Assembly (NCBI GenBank): GCA_011799875.1
Contig: CM022301.1
Coordinates: 221,098,296-221,162,295, forward strand
Direction: 5' to 3'
Length of the DNA stretch: 64,000 nucleotides
From: Thinopyrum elongatum
Lineage: Eukaryota > Streptophyta > Magnoliopsida > Poales > Poaceae
Below, piece after piece: positions 21,542-33,843 of this stretch; the stretch's first letter is position 1, and each line of letters begins with the position of its first letter. The notes beneath the pieces are model-generated. The model saw only the letters and a list, made by a program, of their open reading frames with translations, had not been told where the DNA came from and searched no databases. The translations under genes were made by a program, and so were the position numbers.

Positions 21542-23468
21542 GCTTGCATTAGAAATTGCTGCTGCTGCTGTTTATCCTATTTCTGATGCATAGCCTATTT
21601 TTGTAACTATTGTTGATACCTACCTGCTTATCCTAAACTGCTTAGAATAGGCTGGTTAGTGCTCCACCAGAGACCCCACTTTGTCCCAATTGCCCCACTG
21701 GATTATCAGATATCTCGATCAACATGATCGACAACCAGGCCCCGGCACCGCACATCACCCCCTTAGTTGTACGACACTGCAGCGTTACTATCGAGTGCCG
21801 AGGGTGATACCTCGTATAGCACTTCTAATGTTAACTTTGTAGAGTAGCTATTTGGTCGTGGTCATCGAGGGTGATTCCTCCTTCACCACTCCCGATAACG
21901 ACGCTGTCGTGCAACACCTCAAGTGTGAACCCATCGAGGGTGATTCCTACGAGTTCACCTTGACGGATACATCGAGTAGGAATCCAACGAGGGTGATACC
22001 TCGGATTCCCCTGATGTTATGGACACACGGATACTTGGACTTTACAACTGTTACTTGGAAAGTCGGGTTGACCCTGAGGGGTACCCGAGCGAGCATAAAA
22101 TGCGAGTGATGTGGAGACGGGTTGACCTTAAGGGTGCCCGTGAAATAATTACGAGGCATGGCCGGGCATTCTTAGCCCTTGCCGCAAGTCCTCGAGACGG
22201 GGCGACGGGGTCACATCGATTGTGAGTCTCTGCTCGTTACCACAAACCCCCAATACACTAATGATTTGGATATTTGATCCGAGTGGGCCTCTGGCCCGAT
22301 AGCACTAACCATCACGTGGGATAAGTTATGGGCACTCTGCGTCGTATGCATCAGCCGAAGCTTAATAGACGTCAGCGACTGAGCGGCGCGCGCTGGGTTG
22401 GACTGGACTGGTAACGCCCTGCACTTGTATAAGGGGGGCTAGGTCTGCTCACCGGCCGTGTTCGCAACGTGCAGGAGCGTCTGGGGCGATAGCCCAAGAC
22501 CCCTGGGGGCATAGGTTAGTCCGGCGTGCTGACCTCTCTGTTAAGCCTAGGTCGGGTTGCGGCGTATCGTTTAGCCAAGGCCGGGCATGACCCAGTAAAG
22601 TGTGTCCGGCCGGAGTTAATCGAGCATGGTGGGTAAGTTGGTGCACCCCTGCAGGGAAGAAAACATCTATGCATAGCTGGATCCTCAGTAACAGACGCTC
22701 GGAGTTGTATCCCAATCGATACAACTAGAACTTTATGATGAGATGAGAAATGGATATTAGGGCTCTGGGATTGCTTTCTCGCAGGGAGTCGAGGAAGGAT
22801 CTCTGGGCGAGATTGATACTTAATACTACTACTACTTTATACTGTACTAATCTACACTCGTCTAATGCTGCAAGACCGCTGAAGATGCTAGTCTTCGATA
22901 GGACTAGGCCTTCTCTCTATTCTGGCATTCCTGAAGCCCAGTCCACATATACAACCTTTCTTTGATAATGTTGCATATGTAGTGTAGATCCTTGCTTGCT
23001 GAGTACTTCGGATGAGTACTCACGGTTGCTTTGCTTCCTCTTTTTCACCATATCCGTTTGATGCAACCAGATGACGGAGCCCCTGAGACAGCTGCCCCCA
23101 CCGACGACTACTACTACCACCCCGAGGGTGGTTACTACTTCGAGTTGACCAACGACCAGGAGTAGGTTCGGAGGGTCCCAGGCAGGAGGCCTGCGCCTTT
23201 TCGATCGTAGCTTTTGTTTTGCACCGCCTTCTTAAGGGCTTATCTGTTTCTCTTTTATATCTATACTCAGATATCTAACACTTCTGCTGATGCTTGTTGA
23301 CATCAAGCTTATGTATTCGAGCCCTCGAGGCCCTGGCTTGTAATATAATGCTTGTATGCCTTTATTTATGTTTTAGAGTTGTGTTGTGATTCCTTCAAGT
23401 GAGTCCTTAGGCTTGATCGTGTGCATTTGCGTGTATGATTAGTGCACGATTAAGCCGGGGGCGTCACA
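21542..23468 (+). mobile_element. Gypsy element 2, LTR right part
   Basis: This is the continuation of the LTR starting at 5903, after removal of the CACTA. It ends AAGCCGGGGGCGTCACA at 23468 and is followed directly by a primer-binding site. Near 23073 a short frame rich in Asp, Tyr and Pro (ending at TAG 23163-23165) may be transcribed leader; its meaning is unknown. Confidence 0.7.
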
Positions 23469-23810
23469 GGTTGGTATCAGAGCTGACTGCCTGTAGGAAC
23501 TCCCTTTCCAACTCCTTGGCCGAAGTTGAGTCTAGTTGTCAAAATTGTTTTACTAACTTGGCTGCGTGGCTTACGGGCCCACGTCGCCAATTGGGAGGTA
23601 TTAGGATCTTTTATTCCTCGTCTATACTCTGGGACTCTGATCTCTCTTCTATTCGGGTTAAATGAATTTACTAACTACATTAGGTTCTCGTAAAGGCTTT
23701 CCCCGAAGAGCCTCTTCATTCAGGATGGTTGCCTGCTTCACCAGAAGACTTCGACGATACTCTCCGATCTTCTCCCGAGAACTTGTGTTCATTCCTTTTG
23801 CAATCCCTTA
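23469..23810 (+). mobile_element. Gypsy element 2, internal 5' fragment
   Basis: The primer-binding site TGGTATCAGAGC (23472-23483, initiator tRNA-Met type) fixes the element as plus-strand. The leader runs about 330 bases and includes a readable segment starting KAFPEEPLHSGWLPASPEDF. At about 23810 the sequence switches to the minus-strand gag of another element, so the rest, including its 3' LTR, is deleted. Confidence 0.65.
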
Positions 23811-23893
23811 ACACCGTTGGACACAGTGTTGCAAATCAACAATGGTCATAGGACACTTGCAGGTTCCCTGGAAGTGTTTGATGAAGCGCGCCT

Positions 23894-24571
23894 TTAACTC
23901 TGCCCAAGTATTGATGGAATTGGGGGCAAGTTCTTCAGCCATGTACAAGTCGGCCCTTCCAGCATCACCGTCAAATACTTGGCGCAGACCACGTCGCTGA
24001 CATCCAACATGTCCATAGCAATTTCGTAACTCTCAATCCAAGTTGCCGGCTCAAGGTCAGGCATGTAGTTGGAAACCTTCCGAGGGCCCTTGAAATTCGT
24101 AGGCATACGCTCGTTGCGTAGAGCCGGCACTAAACATGGAACCCCGATGCTTTGGGTGCTCGACCCAACACCTTGTGAGACCAAGGGGTTCATGCGAGGT
24201 GACTCATGAGCCACCGCGTGGGCTGCTTCTGCCTCCCGTCTCGTCCGAGCCGCATCGACGATCTCCGAAGCATCAAAAGCTCCTTGCCGTGGCGGGTCAC
24301 GCTGCTGAACTTGTCTCCTCTGGGCATTGCTAGAGATCGTAGGCGACTCAGCATGGCGGCTTCTGCCACGGCTTGGATGTGGGGTGGAGTGGAGGCGTTC
24401 CCGACTGTAAGAGTAATTCGCCTGCTGAGCGACCGCAGTTTTCAACAACTCGATGGCATGCAAAGCCTCTCTCTCCACAGGGGTATTCCCTGCGATTGGA
24501 AGTGCAGCGAGATTGGCAGCCGCCGCCACCAGGTTGTCAACAGGGTTGGAGAAGTGACTCGTCGGTGTCAT
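23894..24571 (-). pseudogene. Gypsy gag N-terminal part, frameshifted
   Basis: The 225-residue frame has a Gln/Arg-rich middle and a capsid-like C-terminal segment (MPTNFKGPRKVSNYMPDLEP, then TWIESYEIAMDMLDVSD and MLEGPTCTWLKNLPP), the W-rich pattern of gag packaging domains. Near 23930 the frame shifts: the expected continuation, NSINTWAELKARFIKHFQGT then CKCPMTIVDLQHCVQ, is in another frame and ends about 23811. Relatives would continue with the rest of capsid and a zinc knuckle, absent here. Confidence 0.7.
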
Positions 24572-25640
24572 GAAGCGATCCGGAGTCGTCCGAACGGGCG
24601 GCGGGCGTGGTGCTGGCTGATGAGGCTGAGCCGGAGGTGGCTCGCCGTTGCGGTCTTAAGGTACGACCCGGCTCAATCGGGGTATGACTAGTTCTACGGG
24701 GGTGCTCGTACCAGTGCCTGGTGCAGGCGTATTGAACAGACGTCACCCCTCAAAGCCAGGTGGCAGGCGAGTCTCATGACATCTCCTGTGTACCTCCTCA
24801 GATGCGTTCTGGTGGAGGCTCAATCGCCACGCCTCCGTCCTTAGGCACTCTGCTTCATTATGGATCTGGGTTTGTAGCTGCACCATGCGAGTATTCTCGG
24901 CATTGATGTCCTCCTGAGCTTTAGTCATCTGCTCATGGATTTTAGCAACCACCGCATTGCGCTCTTCCTGATTTTCTGCGATCAAGGGCGACTGAGGAGA
25001 GTTGCCAATGATGCGACCAGCTCCGAAAGAACTGGAGTCGGCGGCTTGACAGGGCCTGCTGCGTTCGGATCAGTCGCCGATGCACCAGCTCCTCCCATAG
25101 TGCCTGCTGTAGTTGAGTTGGGGGCCGGGGCGGTGCCTGCCATGTAGATGGCGGTCCAATGGGGCGACTCATGGTCAATCGGGACTAACTCATCATCGGA
25201 ACAGCCTCCCAGCCTGCCATCGTACAAGGGGTGGATTGACTCCGTTTCCCCAACCGATGACTCGCCGTTGGAGTAAAACAGGGTGTCGCCGCCTGACGCT
25301 GAGTTGTCTGCGAGGTCGACCCCCGGGTGAAGCCAACTAAGATGTGGTTCCGACTGGCTTGAGCCCGGGCAGGTTGCGTGCGCCAAGCCAGCTCGACGAT
25401 CTCGGGGCAGATGTCCGGCTCGGGTCCTGATTCATCGATATTGCCGATGAAGATGTGGATCTTGCCAAAGGGGACCCGGTACCTATACTCGATTGAGTCG
25501 GCCTCGGGGCCCCAGCCTGAGTCGTCGATGTAGAGCTTGCCACAGAGACTCTTGGTCATGCGGACGACCGCGTATCCCTCAATCCCTGGAAGAGCTCCCT
25601 CCAAGAACTCAAGACCACCGAACGATAGTCCCACGGTGGG

Positions 25641-26208
25641 TGTCAACTGTCGTGGTTTTGTCACGGCAGATGTCCTCATGAAAGGACTTAGTCGTGAGGC
25701 CATCGCCGCTAGGTTATTGATTGAACGTGGTTGATCGAAATCGAGAGACAAGGGTTTACCCAGGTTCGGCCCCTCACGATGGAGATAAAAGCCTACTCCT
25801 GCTTGATTGGTATTGATGATGATGATGTCGATTACAAGGGTGCGTATTAGCTAGCCTAGTACTCGAGAGATTGTAACTTTGCCCTTTCTACCTCAGGACC
25901 ACCCCTTTATATATAGGTGGAGGCCCTGGGCTTACAACAGAGTCCGGGTCGTATTACGATCCGTGACCTAATATGTTTCCTATTCGTCTTGCTCCTTAAG
26001 CAAGGAAGCTTCAGGTGGCATCTTGTACTTCTGGGCTACGAGCCGACGTTTTCAAGTACTGGACCATGAGTCGGCCCATTTTACAAGCCGCCCTGCAGGC
26101 CTTGAGGTCTTGAACGTCACAGCCCATCTTGAGTCCTGCTCATTAAGTCGCCACTGAAATAACCCGGCCCAATTAGGCGGGTCATATCATGGGGTTATAT
26201 CCCCAACA
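25641..26208 (-). repeat. LTR of gypsy element 3, 568 bp
   Basis: On the minus strand it starts TGTTGGGGATATAACCCCAT and ends ACGACAGTTGACA, giving TG...CA ends. A TATATATA segment near 25912 could serve as promoter. The base run following 26208 (GTGAC) would be one target-site copy; the partner is lost. Confidence 0.8.
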
Positions 26209-26213
26209 GTGAC

Positions 26214-26294
26214 CATGGGCCTCCTACGGGCCTTAGGATCCATGGGCCTTCTACGGGCCGTAGAATCAATGGGCCTTCTACAGGCCGTATGATC
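26214..26294 (+). repeat. 27-bp tandem repeat, three copies
   Basis: ATGGGCCTTCTACGGGCCGT-type units start at 26214, 26241 and 26268. GGGCC/GGCCC motifs continue more loosely to about 26430. Such GGGCC-rich blocks occur near ends of some DNA transposons, but no terminal repeat was found. Confidence 0.8.
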
Positions 26295-26459
26295 GATTAG
26301 CCAAACATGGGTCGTACTATTCGTGGACCAATAATGGACCGCAATATGGGCCGTAAACGGGTTAGAGTGGGAATCGTCTGTTTATGGGCCGACCATAACG
26401 GGCCATTAATAGGCCGATATGTATAATGGGCTTAATTCTATCGATAATTGATCATTTAG

Positions 26460-27745
26460 TTTCTTTCTGCTATTGGTCGAGATGCTGCAATTGGAGCTAG
26501 TCCTTTTTACATTGGAGAAACTGTGCTGAGATTAGCTAGATATGATAGAACAATTGATCATATGAACGCTATATTCACTCATGATGTTTGGATTTTACTG
26601 ATGAACTATCCACTAGAATGATGGGAAGTTGATGTCATCGGGAAAATTGTATCACCATATGGCAGGTTTTTGGTGTGGAACAAAGATCATATAGACCAAA
26701 CCAGAATCTTGGTGAAAATTAGAGCTTATGATGTTGACACTCTTCCCTTGAGCATTATAGTTTTGAGAAACCTGGATGATGTTGGTTATGGTTATTCATG
26801 GAGCTGCCCTACATATATTATGTCAAGTACACTGATTAGATAAAAAGAAGGAGATCAAGACCCCCTCCCACCTGATGGTGCTACCCCACACTCACTCCCT
26901 ATCATATTTGAAGGGCTTTGGCATGATGTTGTTGTGGGTAACATACCTGATGAGCACATTTCCCATAGTTTGTTGCACTAGGTAACACACCCAATGTCAA
27001 TGTCGAAGAAGAGCCACACAATGTTCAAGAACATATATAGAATGATGACATGGAGCATATTTCACCTCCTCCTACACCACATGTTACACCAAATCAGCAG
27101 CATGTTGTAGTGGATAATCACGAAGAACTGATTGTTGCACTACAAGATTTTGTTGCATCTATTGTTGCAATTATTAATGATATTCTACCTAAACTTGCAA
27201 ACTCCAAGATCACCAATGCCAGATGTAAGGTGGTGGATGTTACCAATAGTGATGATGCCATCAGGAATTGCAACATGACCATAAACACCAATGATACTCA
27301 TCCCACACCCAGTCGGAGCAACACTAAAAGTGTGGAATTGAATAGTGAGGAAGTATGCCATGTTCCTCTCGCCCCTAAAGGTCCTACGAAAAAAAGTAAT
27401 AAAGCTACTATTATTGATGAATCTATGACATGCAGAAGCCTTAGAATTGCTTTGAGCAAGGACGGTTTCAAGGATGTGGCTAGTGCTAAATTTGCATAAG
27501 AAAAATCATCCACCAAATAAAAGGCATCCAACACAACAAAGCAAAGCACCAAATGTATTAAGAAATCCATAGTTGGCAACCTTGGGACACAGTTTGATGC
27601 TATGACTATTGACAAACATGCCCCTCCACCACCACATCTCCCAAACACTACATTGCAGGCTCTTGGCATATGACCTTGTTGGATAGCACCGAATGAGGTC
27701 AATGGTACTGTACTGAACTATGATAGTTCCTATGACAGTGTGTGA
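26460..27745 (+). pseudogene. LINE ORF1 protein remnant
   Basis: The readable residues (GASPFYIGETVLRLARYDRT, then HDVWILLMNYPLE, YGRFLVWNKDHIDQTRILVK and a PPDGATPHS tail) correspond to the RNA-binding domain typical of plant LINE ORF1 proteins, with several in-frame stops. The C-terminal region 27050-27499 is open for 149 codons and continues with stops to about 27745 (PPPPHLPNTTLQALGI). No zinc knuckle is seen in this copy. The 5' part is missing or too decayed to recognise. Confidence 0.6.
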
Positions 27746-28024
27746 AGCAGCCATGATGGAAGTTGTAGTCAGGCGTAACTGAACTGCCTACGAGACTATT
27801 TCGTATGATCAAACTTGGTTATGTTATAAGGATATTAAATATGTCAATACTTATTTTGTTATCCTATGAGACTATTTTCCCTAGTGCACTTATAATTCTA
27901 ACTATTTGTTGATATCCCTTGATGTGCTTCTATGAGAGCATATATATTTGGCATTTTTAATCAATTAAGGATATTTTGAGCAATGGTTTTGCTCAAATAA
28001 ACATAAACATCCATCACATTTCTA

Positions 28025-31000
28025 ATGAATAGAAATTGGAATATATTTAACTCGAATGTGAGGGGTATAAATTCTTGGGGCAGATGAGATGCCATCAAGA
28101 TGAAAATTGAGGATAGTGCATGCAATGTCATGTGTTTTCAGGAAACCAAAAAAAGAAACTTTTGACTACTCATCTTTGAGAAATTTCTTCCCGAGAAGAT
28201 TAACCAATTCTTTTACCGGCCATCTATTGGTAATTCTGATGGTATGATGGCTATTTCAAATGGATATATCTTAACTAACATAATCATTTCACAAAGTCTT
28301 TTTCAAATTACTATGGAATTTACATGCAATTTGAGTAGTAGGATCTGGTATATCACTAATGTATATGGCCCCAACTCTAATGAGGAAAAGTTGTATCCAC
28401 AAACTGGTTTAGTAATCTTGACATCTCTAATATGGTTTACTGGACGATCTTGCGGGATTTCAACTATATTAGGGGTTCAGAAGATAGAAATAGGCCAGGA
28501 GGTAACCAGACATTATGATGTTATTCAATAGCATCATCCAACAACATGATTTGGTTTAAATACAAATAAAAGGCAGAGCATATACATGGATTAACATGCA
28601 ACAAAAACTCCTTCTAGAAAAACTAGACTGGATTTTTACCAATGCTGAATGTACCACCTCATTCCTAATACTCTTGTTCCTCCTTTATAGAGCTACTTCT
28701 AATCACTTACCTATTATTATGATACAAATTGATACACATATCCCTACATGGTTGTTTGGATAACTAGTTTTTGGAACGAGTTTTAGCAAAAGTAGTTTTA
28801 AGAGTATTTTTACAAAAACTAGTTTTAAGTTGTTCATCCTCAATCTTGAGAAATATACCAATCCCCTTCACGTGATGGGCAAGAGGGGAGGCACTGTGCC
28901 CAGCTGGTCGACCACGACATAGTTTGTGTTGCTCTGGATGGGCCCATCACGGATATGGACCTGGGCACGTTCGACCATGTCATGTCCACCAAATTGCCGA
29001 CCACTGTTGGGCCTGGTGTGCGTGACCGCTAGGGAGCTTGGGCGCCACACCACTGAGTTGCGTTGTGGTGGTTGTGAGCTTCGAGGATATGAGGCCCTGC
29101 CGAAGATGCACAATGTGCTGCATGGGAAGGTGCTACGCGAGTTGACGTGGCGGAGGCCATGTTGTTCCTCGCGCCCGACCAGGCTAGGACGCCGGGTTCG
29201 TCTGCAGCCACAACCTTGTCTTCAACGACGCCACCACCGCCATCAACCCCACCATGCTGCACTTCATTGGCCTATTATGTGATTCCATATATGATGTGTG
29301 TGACATGCCGATCATTTCATTCACTGATCTACGGGGACGCAAAAGAGCATGGCCGGCTACAACGAGGTAGGTGCTGTCGAGGTTAAATGGCGTGGGCACA
29401 TGAAAGAGCTTGAGTAGCCACTACTTCTTATGCTGGAAGTTGTGGGCCGCCGTTTCCTAGAAAGACGTCTACATCTCATCACATACATGACGGTTGCAAT
29501 GGCGCCGAGCACGGCCACGATCACAGGAGAAACGCTACCATCGTCCTTGCCGAGGAGTAGCAACCACGACACCTGGAACAACTAACCTTTCCGTAATAGA
29601 CAACTTAGACACTACCCACCAACGTAGGTCTCATGGAAGCTAGACTCCTTTGTGATCGAAACGAACAATAAACTAAACTTCGTTTGAATTGTCAATTGTT
29701 TTTTGAGATAGGTACCCGCTTATTCCAAGTGGTAAAGATAAACTAAAATGGTTTGCAGAAAAAATGACCATTAGTCATTTTTCCAAATAGTCATTTGTTG
29801 GACCAACCAAACATAGTTTTAGGTGGTTAATATCCTAACTTTATTAGTGGAAAATGGTTTGGTATAAATCCCGTATCAAATCAACGTGTAAAGGTATGGT
29901 TTCTAGATTTGACAAATCTGGCCAAAATTTGATGGCTTTTATGAGACAATGGAGATGTACTGGAGCAATTGTGAATACTTTCCAAATTCTGCAAAAGACA
30001 TTAATAGCAGGTCAAATCCATATGACTGAAAATGGAGCAAAAATCTATCACAACTAAACAAAGTCATAGAGCAATGTACTTATGTATTGGCTATTTTAAT
30101 GGACTTGAGGACCAGAGAGTGAGATTTGTATATAATATAGAAATTTCAGGAAATCAGTCATATCTCATATCAAGAAATTTCTTGATGCCAAAAAGATCTA
30201 TTGGAGGAAAAGGCAAATATCAGAAGGGCCAATTTAGGAGATGTGAACACAAAAAATTCATATGCTATCTCTACACAAAGTTACATGAATAATCTTATTG
30301 CATTCATTAAGTGTGAGGATGGAAGAATCATACATGATCATGAGAAAAAAGCGACTATATTGCGGCAATCATTTAAAGATGGATTGGGCATCTCTCTTAA
30401 CCCTACCATACTGTTCAATATTGATCACCTTGCAGCAAATCAAACCACAATCATTTGCAAGATCCATTCAAAAATGAAGAAATTGGTGAGGTTATGAACC
30501 ATATGGCAAATGACAAAACATAATCGCCTGATGGTTTTAATGGATTATTCATGAAAAAATGCTAGAACACTATCAAGGAATAATTCTACAAACATTGCCA
30601 GGATTTCGTTGAAGAAAGTATTGACCTGCAACCCATCAATTCTACTTTCATCACACTGATACCCAAGATCAATTCCCTCGAGACACCTGCTGATTATGGA
30701 CATATTTCCCTGGTTAGTATGCCTATCAAAATTATTAGTAAGCTGCTAGCTAACAGGCTACAGAAGGACATCATACCTATTTTGAGTAGAAACCATTATG
30801 GTTTCATTAAAAACTGGAATATGCAGGGTTGTTTATCTTGGGCATATGAGTATTTGTACATTTGATACAAATCAAAAAAGGAAATCATCATTTCAAAATT
30901 GATTTTGAAAAGGCATTTGACAAAGTGGAACATGATGCAATCATCTCATACCCAAACACCTTGCGTTTGGGGAAAAGTGGATTAGACGGATCAAGAAAAT

Positions 31001-32741
31001 CCTCAAATCTACATCTACTTGAGTGATTCTTAATGGTGTTCCAGGGAAGAAAATCATATATAAAGGAGGTGTGAAACAGGGTGACCCACTTTCACCTCTT
31101 TTATTTATTGTAGCAGCTGAACTCCTCCAAATAACTATCAGTGAGGTCTAGCATAATGGGAAATCTTTCTATCCATTAATATCTCATTTAGCCTTGGCTA
31201 ACCTATCATACAATATGTTTATAACACTCTTATTATCATGTGTGCTGATCCGACACAATTAACCACTCTCAAAGATATTTTCTACAGAATCTCTAAATCC
31301 ACTAAGCTCCTGGTCAACTATAACAAATCGTCTCTTGTCCCCACTAATATTTATGATAACAGAGCTACTGGTCTAGCCAACCTTCCGAGTTGTAAAAAAA
31401 AACACTATGTCTTTCACATACTTGGGACTACCAATGAGGACTACTAGACCAAGGATAGATGATCTTATGCCTATTGTCAGCGGGATGGATAATAGACTCT
31501 CTAGCACTGCCTCTGTGCTCACTTATGTTGGTAGACTTATTCATCTAAAATCTATCATTTCTTCCATGCCAATATTTTGTATGTGGTCTATTAAAGTCCA
31601 GTTCACAATCATTGATCATGTGGAAAAGGTTCGCATGATATGGCAAGGACATCAACAAGCATGGTAGATGTTTAGTGAAATGGGGAAAGATCTGTCTCCC
31701 AAATATGCTAGGGGCGGGGGTAGGTGTGTTTGACTTGAGACAACATAATAGAGCTTTAGATGCAAAAAAAAAATCTTCGACCACCATGATACTCCCTAAG
31801 TGTAGCTAATATGGAAGGCCTACTATTCTGATCCTACCATTCCTAATCAAACAACCAGATCAGGTTCTTTTTGATCAAAGGATTGTTGTAAACTCATCCC
31901 AAATTTTAAAGACATGGCCATACGCAATATCAAATGTGGTGATACTACATACTTATGGTCTGACCAATGGCAAGATTTAAAATTAGAGTATAAATTCCCA
32001 CAACTATACTCATTTGCTAAGGATAAAGACATCTCTGCCAAGAAAGCTCATGAAATCATTTAGGAGAACATATGTGACATGTTTCATCTACCTTTATCCA
32101 CCATTGCATTGCAACAATGCCATGTGAACTGGTCCATACTATTACATCAAATATTGAAAATGATGACTTGGATGTTTGGAAAATTCAAGGTCAAGGAATC
32201 AGATACTCAACCAGGAAAGTTTGGAAAATTTTAATTGGTAATCCTAATAAAGCACCTGACCCATTGCAATGGATTTGGAAATCCCCTATCCCGGCTAAGC
32301 AACAAAAAAAACTTTTTCTAGCTCCTTATACAAGACAGATTGAGCACTAGAGACCTACCGTTGAGAAAGAATGTCCACATTGATGATTATAATTGTGTGC
32401 TATGTGAGGATCATTGTGTTGATGATTATATGTATCTTTTCTTTAGATGTGATTTCAACCAAAACTTTTGGTTAAACCTTGGTAAAGAATGGAATACTGA
32501 CTTTGATGTCGTCCAATTGCTGATTAGTAGGAAAAACATAATAATTATATCATGCTTTAAGGAAGTTCCCATCACTGGATGTTGGAGCTTATGGACCATA
32601 GAAATGGTATTATTATTTTATAATAAACAGCTAAGCATGAGCCAGTGCGTATTTGTCTTGAAAGAAGGCTTTCAAATGGTGATGATCAGAGCCAAGCCCG
32701 GTCTCAAGGATGGCATGCAGGAACGGATAGACCCTTTGTAA
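28025..32741 (+). pseudogene. LINE ORF2 (endonuclease/reverse transcriptase) remnant
   Basis: The start at ATG 28025 gives MNRNWNIFNSNVRGIN and FQETKK, the first blocks of an AP-type endonuclease. After the insert at 28745-29830 come RT segments: YGFIKNWNMQGCLSWAYEYL near 30800, KIDFEKAFDKVEHD near 30900, and GVKQGDPLSPLLFIVAAELL near 31075. The catalytic YADD block is damaged: near 31235 only a shortened MCADPTQLTTLKDIF remains. C-terminal domains follow to 32741. Numerous stops and frameshifts show an old copy. Confidence 0.7.
28745..29830 (+). mobile_element. Insert carrying a short-chain dehydrogenase fragment
   Basis: The LINE reading is interrupted by about 1.1 kb. A GC-rich core (28870-29580) gives pieces of an NAD(P)-dependent short-chain dehydrogenase: DGPITDMDLGTFDHVMS near 28936, DVAEAMLFLAPDQA near 29142, then in a shifted frame FVCSHNLVFNDATTAINPTM near 29200. 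The edges carry TGTTTGG-like motifs in opposite orientation (28753 and about 29810) that might be degenerate terminal repeats of a small DNA transposon. The fragment is a captured or retained pseudogene piece with at least one frameshift; its parent was probably a secoisolariciresinol-dehydrogenase-like SDR, by memory only. Confidence 0.5.
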
Positions 32742-32825
32742 TCCCTGCCGTGTAACTATCTACCCTGTACATACCCATTTTCAATAGAAAATGAGACATG
32801 GTAGGGGCCTTCCCTGCTGTATTAT

Positions 32826-33668
32826 GCTAAAAATCATTCTAAACAAAGACAATTGCCCATAGTTGTTTGGTCCTTGCCTTTTTGTTGTCAATATTCAGAT
32901 GTTTCCAAAATGAAAACAAAGACATACACTGGATTATTTTAGCATGTAAATTCAAAATTTTGAAAGGTTGTACTTTTTCAAGTTGCATATTGCAAAATGG
33001 CTCGCGGAAAAACAAGTTGAGTTTCAAAACATCCATAGATTTGCATAGAAATGTTCTACTCTGTATAAACCTTTTCACAATGTGATGGCTAGTCAGATGA
33101 CCACCTTTTCCCCTAAAGATTTTTTAGTTTGTCAAAAGAAACAGACAAGTTGTAAATACATGTGAAAAAGGGTCCCATAGTTTTACATCTTTGCCCAGGA
33201 CGCCCTGGCCCATGTATGCGAAGCCCAAGCCCACCTCAAAGTCTGAGTTGATCGAGATCTATCGAATCAACCAATGGCAAACTCCACTTTTTTCACCCTC
33301 CCACTTTTACCACACACGAAAACCTAACGTGCGCCACAGTCACCCGGTACCGGCAGTACCACTACACACATACAGATACACGTACGCATACACATACACA
33401 CAACACTAGAGCTATAGCCTGTGGCGTCATTGGCAGGTGGGGTCACCCGGCGACGGCCCCACCCATCAGCGATGCGCGCACAGCAAACAACACAGTGCGC
33501 TCGACTGTACACCACCACCCACGACACTGTAGCGCCAACAGTATTGGTCGCTCTCAGCTCAGCTCCCTCTCGACGGAGGGGGAGAGAGAGAGGTGAGGGG
33601 AGCCACAAAAGAGCCAAGCTGCAGTGTCGCTGTAGAGCAAAGGGGATTGATAGCTAGCTAGCCGCGCG
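32826..33668. promoter_or_regulatory. Upstream region of the BTB/ankyrin gene
   Basis: About 840 bases between the LINE end and the probable transcript leader. It contains short A/C-rich repeats (ACACATACAC near 33363-33400) and, near 33585, a GGGAGAGAGAGAGG purine run. I see no convincing TATA box and no other gene. Confidence 0.35.
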
Positions 33669-33686
33669 ATGCCTCCCCTCCCCTAA
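33669..33686 (+). other. Five-codon upstream ORF
   Basis: ATG CCT CCC CTC CCC TAA lies 157 bases before the ATG at 33844, in the presumed 5' leader. If the transcript starts upstream of it, it could reduce translation of the main frame. The transcript start is unknown. Confidence 0.4.
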
Positions 33687-33735
33687 CCTTTCCGTCTTCC
33701 TCCTCTCCTCTCCTCTCCCTCTCCCCACGGTCCCA
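33687..33735 (+). promoter_or_regulatory. CT-rich leader tract
   Basis: TCTTCCTCCTCTCCTCTCCT and following CCCTCTCCCC form a pyrimidine tract upstream of the BTB/ankyrin start. Its complement is a GA-repeat of the kind bound by plant BBR/BPC factors, which are known regulators of developmental genes. Function here is inference. Confidence 0.35.
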
Positions 33736-33843
33736 ACAAGCTCTCCTCCCTCCGTCTGCTTTCCCCTCCCCTCCTCCAAATCCCGTGCAAAAGCTGGGAT
33801 CTTTTTAATTAGCCCAAGGAGGGTACTAGTGCTACATGAGATC

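Larger units (their letters stand above)
23811..26208 (-). mobile_element. Gypsy retrotransposon 3, 5' half only
   Basis: On the minus strand the LTR (25641-26208) is followed by about 900 bases of leader-encoded protein (24743-25640; one readable piece is FGGLEFLEGALPGIEGYAVV) and then gag (about 23811-24571). It ends abruptly at the junction with element 2. No protease or polymerase is present. Minus-strand frames overlap at 24982-25640 with changes of frame, so the leader protein is broken. Confidence 0.65.
26440..32825 (+). mobile_element. LINE 1 (L1 type), decayed
   Basis: ORF1 (26460-27745) is followed by ORF2 (28025-32741) with endonuclease, reverse transcriptase and C-terminal remnants, all plus strand. 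ORF2 is split by an unrelated insert at about 28745-29830. The 3' end is near 32825 and lacks a clear poly(A). It is the same family as the LINE at 51741-64000 (both ORF2 starts read MNR-WNI-N-NVRGIN). It ends about 1 kb upstream of the BTB/ankyrin gene. Confidence 0.75.
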
